A DNA stretch of 64,000 nucleotides from assembly GCA_022641735.1 (NCBI GenBank), contig JALCDQ010000006.1, forward strand, positions 1 to 64,000, read 5' to 3'. A program made the translations under genes and the position numbers. The stretch is from Prevotella sp. Lineage in GTDB: Bacteria > Bacteroidota > Bacteroidia > Bacteroidales > Bacteroidaceae. How positions within the stretch are numbered: the stretch's first letter is position 1; the number at the start of each line of letters is the position of its first letter. Positions 36,168 through 44,614 of the stretch are shown one piece after another. A model generated the notes under the pieces. It searched no databases. It was not told where the DNA came from and was given only the letters and a program-made list of their open reading frames with translations.

Positions 36168-36836
36168 ATGGATTATGTCATTATAGTAGCTGGCGGCAAA
36201 GGGCTTCGCATGGGCTCTGAAGTGCCCAAACAGTTTCTGCCTATCGGCGGAAAGCCCGTTTTGATGCGTACCATCGAGCGTTTCCATGAATACGACGAGG
36301 CGCTGCGCATCATTCTTGTGCTTCCCAAAGAGCAGCAAGACTATTGGCATCGGCTTTGCAAGGAATATTCTTTCGCTATCGAACATCACGTTGTAGATGG
36401 TGGCGAAAGCCGTTTTCAATCATCGAAAAATGGTCTTTTCGCAATCCCAAGAGATGCTGAAGGAGTCGTAGGAATCCATGATGGTGTGCGTCCTTTCGTA
36501 TCGGTGGAAGTCATCCGAAAATGCTTTCAGAAAGCCCACGAATGTAAGGCGGCTATCCCAGTGTTGCCCGTGAATGACACACTCAGGTTGATTGATAAGC
36601 AAGGAGGTGGCAAAAACGTGCTAAGAAGCAAATATCGCATCGTGCAAACACCCCAAGTTTTCGACATACAACTCCTCAAAAAGGCATACTGCCAGCCCTA
36701 TCGGGAGCAGTTTACCGATGATGCCTCCGTGATGGAAGCCTATGGACAGAAGGTGGAAATGGTGGAAGGCAACCGCGAGAACATCAAGATTACCACGCCA
36801 TTTGACTTGAAAATCGCTGAGACACTATGGCAATAG
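36168..36836 (+). CDS. ispD: 2-C-methyl-D-erythritol 4-phosphate cytidylyltransferase
   Basis: A 222-residue enzyme of the MEP isoprenoid pathway that joins CTP and MEP. The nucleotide-binding N-terminus [20 protein letters not shown] and the [10 protein letters not shown] and [11 protein letters not shown] segments are characteristic. The stop codon lies 10 bp inside recG. The pathway gene ispF is also in the window, but in a different operon. Confidence 0.96.
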   Translation: MDYVIIVAGGKGLRMGSEVPKQFLPIGGKPVLMRTIERFHEYDEALRIILVLPKEQQDYWHRLCKEYSFAIEHHVVDGGESRFQSSKNGLFAIPRDAEGVVGIHDGVRPFVSVEVIRKCFQKAHECKAAIPVLPVNDTLRLIDKQGGGKNVLRSKYRIVQTPQVFDIQLLKKAYCQPYREQFTDDASVMEAYGQKVEMVEGNRENIKITTPFDLKIAETLWQ

Positions 36837-38929
36837 ACATACTCGACCAAGACATCATGTACCTTCCGGGAGTAGGTCCCAGAAAGAAAGAGATATTGAA
36901 CAAAGAGCTCAATATCCGCACATGGAATGACTTGCTGGAGTATTATCCTTATAAATATGTGGATAGAAGCCGCATCTACAGCATCAGTGAACTGACGGCA
37001 GACATGCCTTTCGTGCAACTGAAAGGCCACATCTTGAGCTTTGAGGAGTTCCCTATGGGACCTCGCAAAAAACGTGTCGTGGCACATTTCACCGATGGTT
37101 CCGGCCTCTGCGACATCGTTTGGTTTAGTGGAGCTCAATATATCTACAAGAATTACAAAGTAGGCAACGAGTATATCATATTCGGAAAGCCCACTATCTA
37201 TAATGGACGATATCAGTTTGCGCATCCCGACATCGACGACGCAGCGGCTCTCCAGCTCTCCGAAATGGGCATGCAACCTTATTATATGACAACGGAGAAG
37301 ATGAAGAAAATAGGCCTCACCTCCCGTGGAGTCGAACGGATGACGAAGACACTCTTAGAGAAGCTTCCGCAAGAACTTGCCGAGACGCTACCACCTTATA
37401 TTATTGGGCCCCGTCATCTGATATCGCGTGATGCCGCCCTGCGCTGGATTCACTATCCGAAAGACGCCCAACAGATGCAGCAGGCACGGCTCCGACTGAA
37501 GTTTGAGGAACTCTTCTACGTGCAACTCAACATTCTCCGCTATGCCAGCGACCATCGCCGTAAATACCGGGGATATAAGTTTGAGCATGTAGGTAGTCAG
37601 TTTAATTATTTCTATCAGCATAATCTGCCCTTCCCGCTCACCAATGCCCAAAAGCGCGTGATGCATGAAATACGTGACGATATGGCATCAGGAAGGCAGA
37701 TGAACCGCCTTTTGCAAGGGGATGTAGGCTCTGGAAAGACGCTTGTGGCACTGATGGCTATGCTCATCGCCATCGATAACGGCTATCAGACTTGCATCAT
37801 GGCACCTACTGAAATCTTAGCAGAACAGCATCTCGTGACCCTTCAGGACTTCCTGAAAGACATGGATATCAAGGTAGAACTGCTCACAGGTGTGGTGAAA
37901 GGAAAGAAGCGTGAGGAGGTGCTCAATGGCCTGGCAAATGGCTCTATTCAAATTTTAGTAGGTACGCATGCCATCATCGAAGACCCTGTTCAATTTTCAA
38001 AACTAGGCTTGGCAATCGTAGATGAACAACATCGTTTTGGTGTTGCTCAACGTGCGAAACTATGGGCAAAGAGCGAAAATCCGCCTCATGTGCTCGTGAT
38101 GACCGCTACTCCAATCCCCCGCACCTTAGCGATGACCATCTATGGAGACCTCGATGTCAGTGTCATCGATGAACTTCCCCCCGGAAGAAAACCTGTGATG
38201 ACCCTCCATAAATACGATAATCAAACTGTCAGCCTCTATAATGGAATCCGCCAGCAGATACGGCAAGGCCGACAAGTTTACATCGTCTTCCCGCTTATTA
38301 AAGAGAGCGAGAAAAGCGATTTGAAGAATCTGGAGGAGGGCTTTGAGAACTTGAAAGACATATTCCCTGAATTCAAGCTGAGCAAGATACATGGGAAGAT
38401 GAAGCCGAAGGACAAAGAGGCCGAGATGCAGAAGTTCGTTAACGGTGAAACACAGATACTGGTTTCCACCACCGTAATTGAAGTTGGCGTGAATGTTCCT
38501 AACGCCTCGGTGATGGTTATACTGGATGCACAACGGTTCGGGCTATCTCAATTACACCAGTTACGTGGCCGTGTAGGGCGTGGAGCCGACCAAAGTTACT
38601 GCATTCTTGTCACGAATTACAAGTTGGCAGTTGACACCCGCAAGCGTATAGACATCATGTGTGAGACCAATGATGGGTTTGACATTGCTGAAGCCGACCT
38701 TAAATTCCGTGGTCCTGGCAATCTCGAGGGTACTCAACAGAGTGGTATTGCCTTCGACTTGAAGATTGCAGACATAGCAAGGGATGGTCAGATTATCCAA
38801 ATGGCACGAGATGAAGCTCAGAAAATAATTGATGATGACCCCGATTACAACAAAACAGAGCACGAAATACTGTGGCTTAGGTTAAAAAAATTAACAAAGT
38901 CCAATCCTTATTGGGCTGCCATCAGTTGA
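36827..38929 (+). CDS. recG: ATP-dependent DNA helicase RecG
   Basis: A 700-residue helicase that remodels stalled forks and Holliday junctions. An N-terminal wedge/OB domain ([20 protein letters not shown]) precedes the two RecA-like domains: Walker A GDVGSGKT (298-305), DEQHRFG in place of a DEAD box, [11 protein letters not shown], and motif [11 protein letters not shown]. The length and the C-terminal KLTKSNPYW region fit the family. It overlaps ispD by 10 bp. Confidence 0.96.
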   Translation: MAIDILDQDIMYLPGVGPRKKEILNKELNIRTWNDLLEYYPYKYVDRSRIYSISELTADMPFVQLKGHILSFEEFPMGPRKKRVVAHFTDGSGLCDIVWFSGAQYIYKNYKVGNEYIIFGKPTIYNGRYQFAHPDIDDAAALQLSEMGMQPYYMTTEKMKKIGLTSRGVERMTKTLLEKLPQELAETLPPYIIGPRHLISRDAALRWIHYPKDAQQMQQARLRLKFEELFYVQLNILRYASDHRRKYRGYKFEHVGSQFNYFYQHNLPFPLTNAQKRVMHEIRDDMASGRQMNRLLQGDVGSGKTLVALMAMLIAIDNGYQTCIMAPTEILAEQHLVTLQDFLKDMDIKVELLTGVVKGKKREEVLNGLANGSIQILVGTHAIIEDPVQFSKLGLAIVDEQHRFGVAQRAKLWAKSENPPHVLVMTATPIPRTLAMTIYGDLDVSVIDELPPGRKPVMTLHKYDNQTVSLYNGIRQQIRQGRQVYIVFPLIKESEKSDLKNLEEGFENLKDIFPEFKLSKIHGKMKPKDKEAEMQKFVNGETQILVSTTVIEVGVNVPNASVMVILDAQRFGLSQLHQLRGRVGRGADQSYCILVTNYKLAVDTRKRIDIMCETNDGFDIAEADLKFRGPGNLEGTQQSGIAFDLKIADIARDGQIIQMARDEAQKIIDDDPDYNKTEHEILWLRLKKLTKSNPYWAAIS

Positions 38930-39049
38930 GACGATTTCTTGCTGCAATCCATGTAATTTAATAGGTTGCTAAACGTTTGGAATTATTACAAATATGTTAA
39001 AACGGGAAAAAAATCTGTTAACCCAATATGATTTTTGAAACAAAATCGT

Positions 39050-39057
39050 TATATTTG
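39050..39057 (+). promoter_or_regulatory. Promoter -7 box of the M23 peptidase gene
   Basis: TATATTTG matches TAnnTTTG and gives a leader of about 100 nt. Confidence 0.6.
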
Positions 39058-39161
39058 TAGCGTCTTTTGATTGATAATTGAACCTTTTGCACCGTTCATT
39101 GTTATCATTTTGCGAAACATTTACTCTGTTTCGAAGTAGAGACTTAAACCTAAAAAAGAGC

Positions 39162-40106
39162 ATGAGTTTAAAAAGAATAGTAAAGACATTAGCATTTGCA
39201 GGGATATTTATTTTCGCTGCTCAACAGGTTGAAGCGCAGGATTTGCTTGCACGTCAAGCTCCAATTGACCGTAGAATGAAGAAAGTAGACACGCTTGCAT
39301 TGCAAAATATTATCCATAAAGAAAATCTAGAAAACCCTTCCGCCCAGTTATATGATGATTGGACAAATAAGTTTGCACATCGTGCGACCGAATTACCAGA
39401 CTCTTTTAAAATCGATCTTCGTCATTTCTGCATGCCTACTCCAAGTCGAGTGATAACTTCAAACTTTGGTAGTCGCTGGGGACGCCAGCATAAAGGCATA
39501 GATATAAAGGTATATATTGGTGATACTATTCGTGCTGCTTTCTCTGGAAAAGTCCGTATGGTAGACTATGAAGGAAGTGGTTATGGCAAATATATTGTCA
39601 TTCGTCACCCTAACGGACTTGAGACTATTTACGGCCATCTGTCAAAGCAATTGGTTTCAGAAAACCAAGTTGTACGTGCTGGAGAGCCTATTGGATTAGG
39701 TGGAAATACAGGTCGTAGCACGGGTTCTCACCTTCATTTCGAGACCCGTCTTTGTGGTGTAGCCCTCAATCCAGCCCTTTTATTCGATTTCAGAGCACAA
39801 GATGTTGTAGCAGACAATTACCTATTCCGCAAGAGTTCTTATGAAAGAGAATCCGGAGAAGCCAATCGTATGCGTGGCAAAGTTGGCAATGGTGGATATA
39901 GCCGTGAAGAAGTTAGTGGAGAAATTGCTAAGAATGACGCCACTCCTAATTACGGAGAAGAGAAACTTTATCATAAAGTTGCATCAGGAGAGACCCTCTC
40001 CTCGATTGCAGAAAAACGTGGTGTAACGGTTGACCAGCTCTGCAAACTCAACCATTTAAGCAGAAGATCACGTGTTCATTCAGGTCAGATCTTAAGATAT
40101 TCATAA
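39162..40106 (+). CDS. M23 metallopeptidase with C-terminal LysM
   Basis: A 314-residue exported peptidoglycan hydrolase. The ATG at 39162 is chosen because it begins the signal peptide (1-26); the frame is open 28 codons further but with an unlikely sequence. The M23 (LytM) domain spans about 90-210, with zinc ligands H110 and D114 in HKGID and H192 in the SHLHF motif, plus H159 in YGHL. All are intact, so it should be active rather than an EnvC-like activator. A LysM domain (HKVASGETLSSIAEKRGVTV) at about 268-312 binds glycan chains. Confidence 0.93.
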   Translation: MSLKRIVKTLAFAGIFIFAAQQVEAQDLLARQAPIDRRMKKVDTLALQNIIHKENLENPSAQLYDDWTNKFAHRATELPDSFKIDLRHFCMPTPSRVITSNFGSRWGRQHKGIDIKVYIGDTIRAAFSGKVRMVDYEGSGYGKYIVIRHPNGLETIYGHLSKQLVSENQVVRAGEPIGLGGNTGRSTGSHLHFETRLCGVALNPALLFDFRAQDVVADNYLFRKSSYERESGEANRMRGKVGNGGYSREEVSGEIAKNDATPNYGEEKLYHKVASGETLSSIAEKRGVTVDQLCKLNHLSRRSRVHSGQILRYS

Positions 40107-40140
40107 TAAAAGTTTAGCAAAGCTACAATCAATAACAAAA

Positions 40141-40173
40141 TCGCCCGCTTGAATGTGATATTCAGACGGGCGA
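40141..40173. terminator. Bidirectional terminator between M23 peptidase and GT2
   Basis: TCGCCCG...CGGGCGA with an inner TTGAAT/ATTCAG stem forms a strong hairpin between convergent genes. Confidence 0.87.
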
Positions 40174-40189
40174 AATTATTTAGATAACT

Positions 40190-40966
40190 TTACTTCTTTA
40201 GGAAAGAACGGAACAAAAAACAGCCGTGCATGAAAAGAGTGGTAAGCAGTCCATAATGCACTCGCATCACATGAAAACGCTCTTTTAAAGAAGCCCGATG
40301 ATTCTTCGTTGTCATCCCGCCATCCAAGAAATTCACGATGACAGCATTCACATTACGAAGAGAGAGACCTTTGTTTGCTGCCTCTTTCATGACCCTTATG
40401 CACCAATCCACATCTGCCGAATAGTGGTAATTGAGGTCATAAAGATTGCTTTTGGCAATATCCGTACGGGCATAGAAAGCCTGATGACACACCAGCATGC
40501 CGTTTTTGAAGGAATGCCAAGAAAGGTTTTGAGGAGGTGAAAGCCGACGATGACGAATAAAACGGCCATTTATATCCACAATATCCGTATCTCCATAAAG
40601 CACTCCCGGAAGTTCTTCGCCTTCAGTTACACAACTGGCAATCTTCTCCAAAGTATGCTCCGATGGGAATACATCACCTGCATTCAGGAACACAAGATAA
40701 TCGCCTTTAGCCTTCTGAATGCCTTTATTCATCGCATCATACAGCCCTTTATCAGGCTCAGAAACAACGATAACATCATGAGAAACAACCTTTAACTTGC
40801 TTTCTGCAGAATATTCGTTCACCAATCTCATTGTTGCGTCCTTCGACTTACCGTCGATAATAAGGTGCTCCACTTGCTGATATTGCTGATGAAGTACGCT
40901 TTCAAGGGTACGCTGAACGACCTTTTCCGCATTGAACGTACAGGTTATGATAGTGAATTTAATCAT
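40190..40966 (-). CDS. Family 2 glycosyltransferase
   Basis: A 258-residue GT-A enzyme. It begins KFTIITCTFNAEKVVQRTLESVL, followed by IDGKSKDAT, SEPDKGLYDAMNKGI and the acidic cluster YGDTDIVD. The WcaA-like pattern suggests addition of one sugar to a surface polysaccharide. A C-terminal hydrophobic stretch may attach it to the membrane. The start overlaps the upstream GT4 gene by 4 bp, so the two are translationally coupled. Confidence 0.9.
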   Translation of the reverse strand: MIKFTIITCTFNAEKVVQRTLESVLHQQYQQVEHLIIDGKSKDATMRLVNEYSAESKLKVVSHDVIVVSEPDKGLYDAMNKGIQKAKGDYLVFLNAGDVFPSEHTLEKIASCVTEGEELPGVLYGDTDIVDINGRFIRHRRLSPPQNLSWHSFKNGMLVCHQAFYARTDIAKSNLYDLNYHYSADVDWCIRVMKEAANKGLSLRNVNAVIVNFLDGGMTTKNHRASLKERFHVMRVHYGLLTTLFMHGCFLFRSFLKK

Positions 40967-42237
40967 ATTTCGAGTTTTCTATCTGTCAACACCTTATTAT
41001 ATATATTAATGTATTTCATCGCAACTGTCTGTTGCGAATAGGTTGTCACTACCTTATGCACCGCTGCTTTACTGAGCATGGCCGTGTCAGCAGTGTCAAG
41101 CACCCAGCTGATACCTTTGGCAAGGTCGTCTGCATCCCTATATTCAGCCACATAGCCATTCAGTTTATGGTCAATTTCCTCAGGTATTCCACCTACCTTA
41201 AAGCCAACACAAGGCACGCCACAGGCCATTGCCTCCATGATAGTATTCGGCAGATTCTCAGAAAGAGAAGGCAAGACGAATACATCCGCAGCATTATATA
41301 CATTCACTATTTGCCGTGAATCATTGACATAACCCAAGGGAAATACGGGCAAATCAAAGGAATCTGACAGTTCTTCCGCATGCCCTCCAAGTACCACAAC
41401 AGCCGTATTCTCACGCATTTGTGGGTTCTCTGCCACCATTTTCCGACACGCTTCTATCAGATAATCCATGCCTTTATAGGCATTGGTAACCCTTTGTGAT
41501 ACAAAGAGTATCAATCGTTTATCCGCTGGAAGGCCTAATATTGAGCGAGCTTCAGCCTTATTTGCAGGTTTGAAAAGCCGGATATCGATGGGATTAGGAA
41601 TACTCGTTATCCATTGTCCAACCAGCAACGCGCTCGCTTTTGCCTCCTCTTCCAACCAATGACTACAAGCCACAAACGTGATATTCCGCCCTTTCAGAAC
41701 TGCTTTCTTACGTTTCCAAATTTTTGTAGAAAAGTCTTTCTTGCTCCCGCCAGAAGGCAAATACCAGCAATTCCGACACTCCCGATGGAAATTTTCACAT
41801 TCCAAAGTGACGTGGCAGATTGCCGTAGCCGGCCAGATATCATGCATTGTCCATACCACAGGCTTACCACTCGCCAATATTTTTCGTATGCCCTTCAAGG
41901 AAAGCATTCCCTGATTAATCCAATTGAGATGAATGATATCAGCCTCCTGAAACTCTGGTAAAGCGGTGATATCCGACCCAGCATTGGCCATATCGACCTC
42001 AAAAAGATGCTTACGGGAGAAATGAAGATGGCAGAAAAGACACCACCGCTCCCATAGGAAATTCCATTTTGAAAGGCATGAATGGGGCAATTGAGCCACA
42101 GTAATATGGTCAGTCTCCTTATCACGGACGAGCATCTTCGCCTTTGCGCCATTCATATTCAGCGCCTCCATCAACCGATTGGCAGCCACAGCGGCGCCAC
42201 CGGTCCTCTCACTGGTATTCACTATCAATACTCTCAT
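40963..42237 (-). CDS. Family 4 glycosyltransferase
   Basis: A 424-residue GT-B enzyme; the start MRVLIVNTSERTGGAA at 42237 fits the family, and 11 upstream codons are dropped. The C-terminal donor site is SLSENLPNTIMEAMACGVPCVG (the E-x7-E motif). A Cys-rich stretch (ECENFHRECRNCWYLP, about residue 155-170) is common in colanic-acid-type transferases of this group. It acts with the GT2 gene that follows, probably on a surface polysaccharide. Confidence 0.9.
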   Translation of the reverse strand: MRVLIVNTSERTGGAAVAANRLMEALNMNGAKAKMLVRDKETDHITVAQLPHSCLSKWNFLWERWCLFCHLHFSRKHLFEVDMANAGSDITALPEFQEADIIHLNWINQGMLSLKGIRKILASGKPVVWTMHDIWPATAICHVTLECENFHRECRNCWYLPSGGSKKDFSTKIWKRKKAVLKGRNITFVACSHWLEEEAKASALLVGQWITSIPNPIDIRLFKPANKAEARSILGLPADKRLILFVSQRVTNAYKGMDYLIEACRKMVAENPQMRENTAVVVLGGHAEELSDSFDLPVFPLGYVNDSRQIVNVYNAADVFVLPSLSENLPNTIMEAMACGVPCVGFKVGGIPEEIDHKLNGYVAEYRDADDLAKGISWVLDTADTAMLSKAAVHKVVTTYSQQTVAMKYINIYNKVLTDRKLEI

Positions 42238-42256
42238 AGGCTTTCTATTTGGAAGA

Positions 42257-42264
42257 CAAAGATA
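42257..42264 (-). promoter_or_regulatory. Promoter -7 box of the GT4-GT2 unit
   Basis: The minus strand reads TATCTTTG, 20 bp before the GT4 start. Confidence 0.65.
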
Positions 42265-42402
42265 ATGCAATTTGATAAAAAGAACAAGAAAAACGACAAA
42301 TTATTGATTGTGCACGTACACAATTCTTTGATTTATATCAAGAAAAGTGGTTTTTTACATAAAAACGACTATAAAAGTATTGTCTGATTCTGATTTTCGT
42401 CG

Positions 42403-42410
42403 TATCTTTG
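42403..42410 (+). promoter_or_regulatory. Promoter -7 box of a candidate small RNA
   Basis: TATCTTTG is an exact match, but no start codon with an open frame follows. Transcription would start near 42417. Confidence 0.65.
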
Positions 42411-42416
42411 CATCGT

Positions 42417-42611
42417 CAAAAGGTTAATAGATTGTTTAGGTTAGTAGTAATAGATTTAGGTTTTTAGTTATTAGGTTTTAAGGTAGAATTGATAGATTGT
42501 TTAACAGATGACAATGAAAACCGTGAGGCTTTCATTCATTTAGAAAAGGATTTTTAGTTAAACATAGGTTTTGCGCTACAGCTCGCTGATGAGTTGTAGC
42601 GTAATTTTTTT
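42417..42611 (+). ncRNA. Candidate ~195-nt small RNA
   Basis: This stretch runs from a consensus promoter to a strong terminator and has no usable reading frame. It has direct repeats (AGATTGTTTA at two places, TTAGGTTTTTAG-like words) and an inner hairpin AATGAAA-ACCGTGAGGC-TTTCATT around 42513-42536. Size and position fit an independent regulatory RNA such as a 6S-like or Bacteroidales-1-like RNA. I cannot assign it to a family by eye. Confidence 0.6.
42574..42611 (+). terminator. Terminator of the candidate small RNA
   Basis: CGCTACAGCTC and GAGTTGTAGCG form an 11-bp stem (one G-U) with a 6-nt loop, followed by TAATTTTTTT. Confidence 0.88.
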
Positions 42612-42648
42612 ATGCCGTTTATAAGATGGGGAATGAGTTCCAAGGATT

Positions 42649-42732
42649 GTACCAACGGTTGGAACGGTCAGTATCAACGGTTGGGACACACAGTACCAAC
42701 GATTGAAACAAACGTAAACAACCGTCTTTTAC
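42649..42732. repeat. 22-bp palindromic array F (4 units, CCAAC word)
   Basis: Units start at 42649, 42671, 42693 and 42714 (spacing 22, 22, 21). The first three have the arm pair GTACCAAC/GTTGGAAC, as in GTACCAACGGTTGGAAC; the fourth is GTAAACAACCGTCTTTTAC, the word seen at other loci. It lies between the small RNA terminator and the ispF stop. Confidence 0.83.
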
Positions 42733-42756
42733 AACCTGAAATATAATCGGAATTTC

Positions 42757-43293
42757 TTATTTTGTTATCAGACACACCGCATAAGCACTGATGCCTTCCT
42801 CACAACCCGTAAACCCCAAGCCCTCAGTAGTTGTGGCTTTAATGGAGATATTGTCTTCATCCGTGCCGATAATAGCGGCTAAACAAGCCTTCATGGCAGG
42901 CACATGAGGATTGATTTTAGGGTGCTCAGCGCATACTGTAGCATCAATATTGACCAGTTGATACCCTTTTGTGGCTATCAAATCAATCGTCTTGCGAAGC
43001 AAAATCTTGCTGTCGATATTGAGTGTATCTGCTGAAGTGTCAGGGAAATGGTAACCAATGTCGCGCATATTGGCAGCTCCCAACAGGGCATCACATATCG
43101 CATGGATGAGTACATCAGCGTCGCTATGCCCTAAAAGGCCCTTCTCGTGTGGGATAAGAACGCCTCCCAACCAAAGCTCACGACCACTGACAAGGCGATG
43201 GACATCATATCCCATGCCTATACGAAAGCCTAAACTCTGCCCTTCCCTACGGGAAGGGTGTGGCGCATCATTAGTCTCAAATCCTTGTTTCAT
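42757..43293 (-). CDS. ispF: 2-C-methyl-D-erythritol 2,4-cyclodiphosphate synthase
   Basis: A 178-residue MEP-pathway enzyme that forms the cyclic diphosphate. The normal protein begins at RIGMGYDVHRL (residue 24 here), with zinc ligands in DVH; GHSDADVLIHAICDALLGA, FPDTS and the C-terminal KATTTEGLGFTGCEEGI follow. The first 23 residues are extra and include PSRREG encoded by a palindromic element (43242-43260). No in-frame start lies closer to RIG except a Met inside the motif, so the extension is probably translated. Last gene of the FAH-porU-porV-ispF unit, 92 bp after porV. Confidence 0.94.
   Translation of the reverse strand: MKQGFETNDAPHPSRREGQSLGFRIGMGYDVHRLVSGRELWLGGVLIPHEKGLLGHSDADVLIHAICDALLGAANMRDIGYHFPDTSADTLNIDSKILLRKTIDLIATKGYQLVNIDATVCAEHPKINPHVPAMKACLAAIIGTDEDNISIKATTTEGLGFTGCEEGISAYAVCLITK
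43242..43260. repeat. Palindromic element inside ispF
   Basis: CCCTTCCCTACGGGAAGGG is a near-perfect palindrome. It lies in frame within the N-terminal extension of ispF. Confidence 0.75.
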
Positions 43294-43319
43294 AAATTCT
43301 ATATCGTCAAATCACTAAA

Positions 43320-43369
43320 CCCTTCCTATTGGAAGGTCGTTAAGTTGTCATCCCTTCCTAAGGGAAAGG
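43320..43369. repeat. Two palindromic elements upstream of ispF
   Basis: CCCTTCCTATTGGAAGG (43320-43336) and CCCTTCCTAAGGGAAAGG (43352-43369) are related to the element inside ispF. Together with the copy at 429-448 they suggest a dispersed family. Confidence 0.7.
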
Positions 43370-43385
43370 TTGAGGTTAATCATTT

Positions 43386-44561
43386 CTATTTCCGATGAAA
43401 CAGGTCTTTTATCCCATCCATATCGAAGCTCAGCGTGAAGCGAAGCGTCTGGTCGAGAGGATTACTCTTAGTTGTAGCTATCACATAACCCGCATCCAGC
43501 GAGAATACACTCATCTTAAAGCCTGCTCCAACGGTAAAGTATTTACGGTTACCCTTATTCGCACTCTCATGATGATAACCTGCTCGGAGGGAGAATTGGT
43601 CGTGATAAGTATACTCAGTACCCACACTCCAGTTGACTTCCTGCATCTCTTCAGAAAATCCATTTGGAGCATCACCGAAGCTCTTGAATATTCCCGAGAT
43701 GGAAGAAACATTCCAATAGTCCTTCTCCACACGTTGAGTATAGTCCTCAGTGGACTCTCCGTCCTTCTGCTTCGGATAAGTCGGGACAAGCAATTTGTTG
43801 GCATCAGCAGCAAAGGAAATCTTGTTATACTCATCAATAGGCACCATCAGAGAGGCTCCTAAACGCATATTCGTAGGAATAAAGAAACTGTGATTGTCCC
43901 CTCCGAAACTGATTTTACTACCGATATTGGATATATTCAAGCCTAATCCCAACTGACACTCGCGGCTACCCAATGTGAGATAATCCTGATAATAACAAGC
44001 TATATCCGCAGCGAAAGCTGACCCTGGCGTGGTATCTTCCGTGAAATTAAACGTCAAATCAGAATAAATCCATCGAACGGCAGCTGCCAATGAGAACTTC
44101 TCACTCAACATCAGAGAGTATGCAACATCCAAAGACATCTCGTAAGGATTTATCGTCATGTCGCCATCAGCTGTCTGTCCGTCCATATAGACTTCACCCA
44201 TGGAGAAGTAACGAAGGGAACTACTCACGGCACTATAATCCCCAATGCGGTAATAACCCACAAGGTAAGCCAAGTCCATATCATTCACCAACTGGCGCAA
44301 CCATGGCGTATAGTTGAGCGCAACGCCTGCTCTGGATATCGTAAAAGGATACTTGGCGGGGTTCCAATACTGTGAAACAACGTCAGGATCAGTAGCAGCA
44401 CCCACGTCGCCCATACCTGCAGCACGGGCATCCGGCGCTATTACCTGAGACGTAACGCTGGTGTTGACAGGATTGAACATATCCTTCTTGTCCTGCGCAG
44501 ACATCGATAGGGATACCGAAAGCAATGCCCCAATGACAAATATTTTTGTGAATTTTCTCAT
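43386..44561 (-). CDS. porV: Type IX secretion outer-membrane protein PorV
   Basis: A 391-residue outer-membrane barrel protein (signal peptide 1-22, ending LSMSAQ). The N-terminal signature VIAPDARAAGMGDVGAATDPDVVSQYWNPAKYPF and the barrel ending TLRFTLSFDMDGI are those of PorV (LptO). PorV carries cargo from the secretion pore to the surface attachment complex and works with PorU, encoded 53 bp upstream on the same strand. This pairing confirms that the organism has type IX secretion. Confidence 0.95.
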   Translation of the reverse strand: MRKFTKIFVIGALLSVSLSMSAQDKKDMFNPVNTSVTSQVIAPDARAAGMGDVGAATDPDVVSQYWNPAKYPFTISRAGVALNYTPWLRQLVNDMDLAYLVGYYRIGDYSAVSSSLRYFSMGEVYMDGQTADGDMTINPYEMSLDVAYSLMLSEKFSLAAAVRWIYSDLTFNFTEDTTPGSAFAADIACYYQDYLTLGSRECQLGLGLNISNIGSKISFGGDNHSFFIPTNMRLGASLMVPIDEYNKISFAADANKLLVPTYPKQKDGESTEDYTQRVEKDYWNVSSISGIFKSFGDAPNGFSEEMQEVNWSVGTEYTYHDQFSLRAGYHHESANKGNRKYFTVGAGFKMSVFSLDAGYVIATTKSNPLDQTLRFTLSFDMDGIKDLFHRK

Positions 44562-44614
44562 TCTAAATAGTTTAATCTTGAATATCTAATTTTATAATAA
44601 ACGTAGATACCCGT

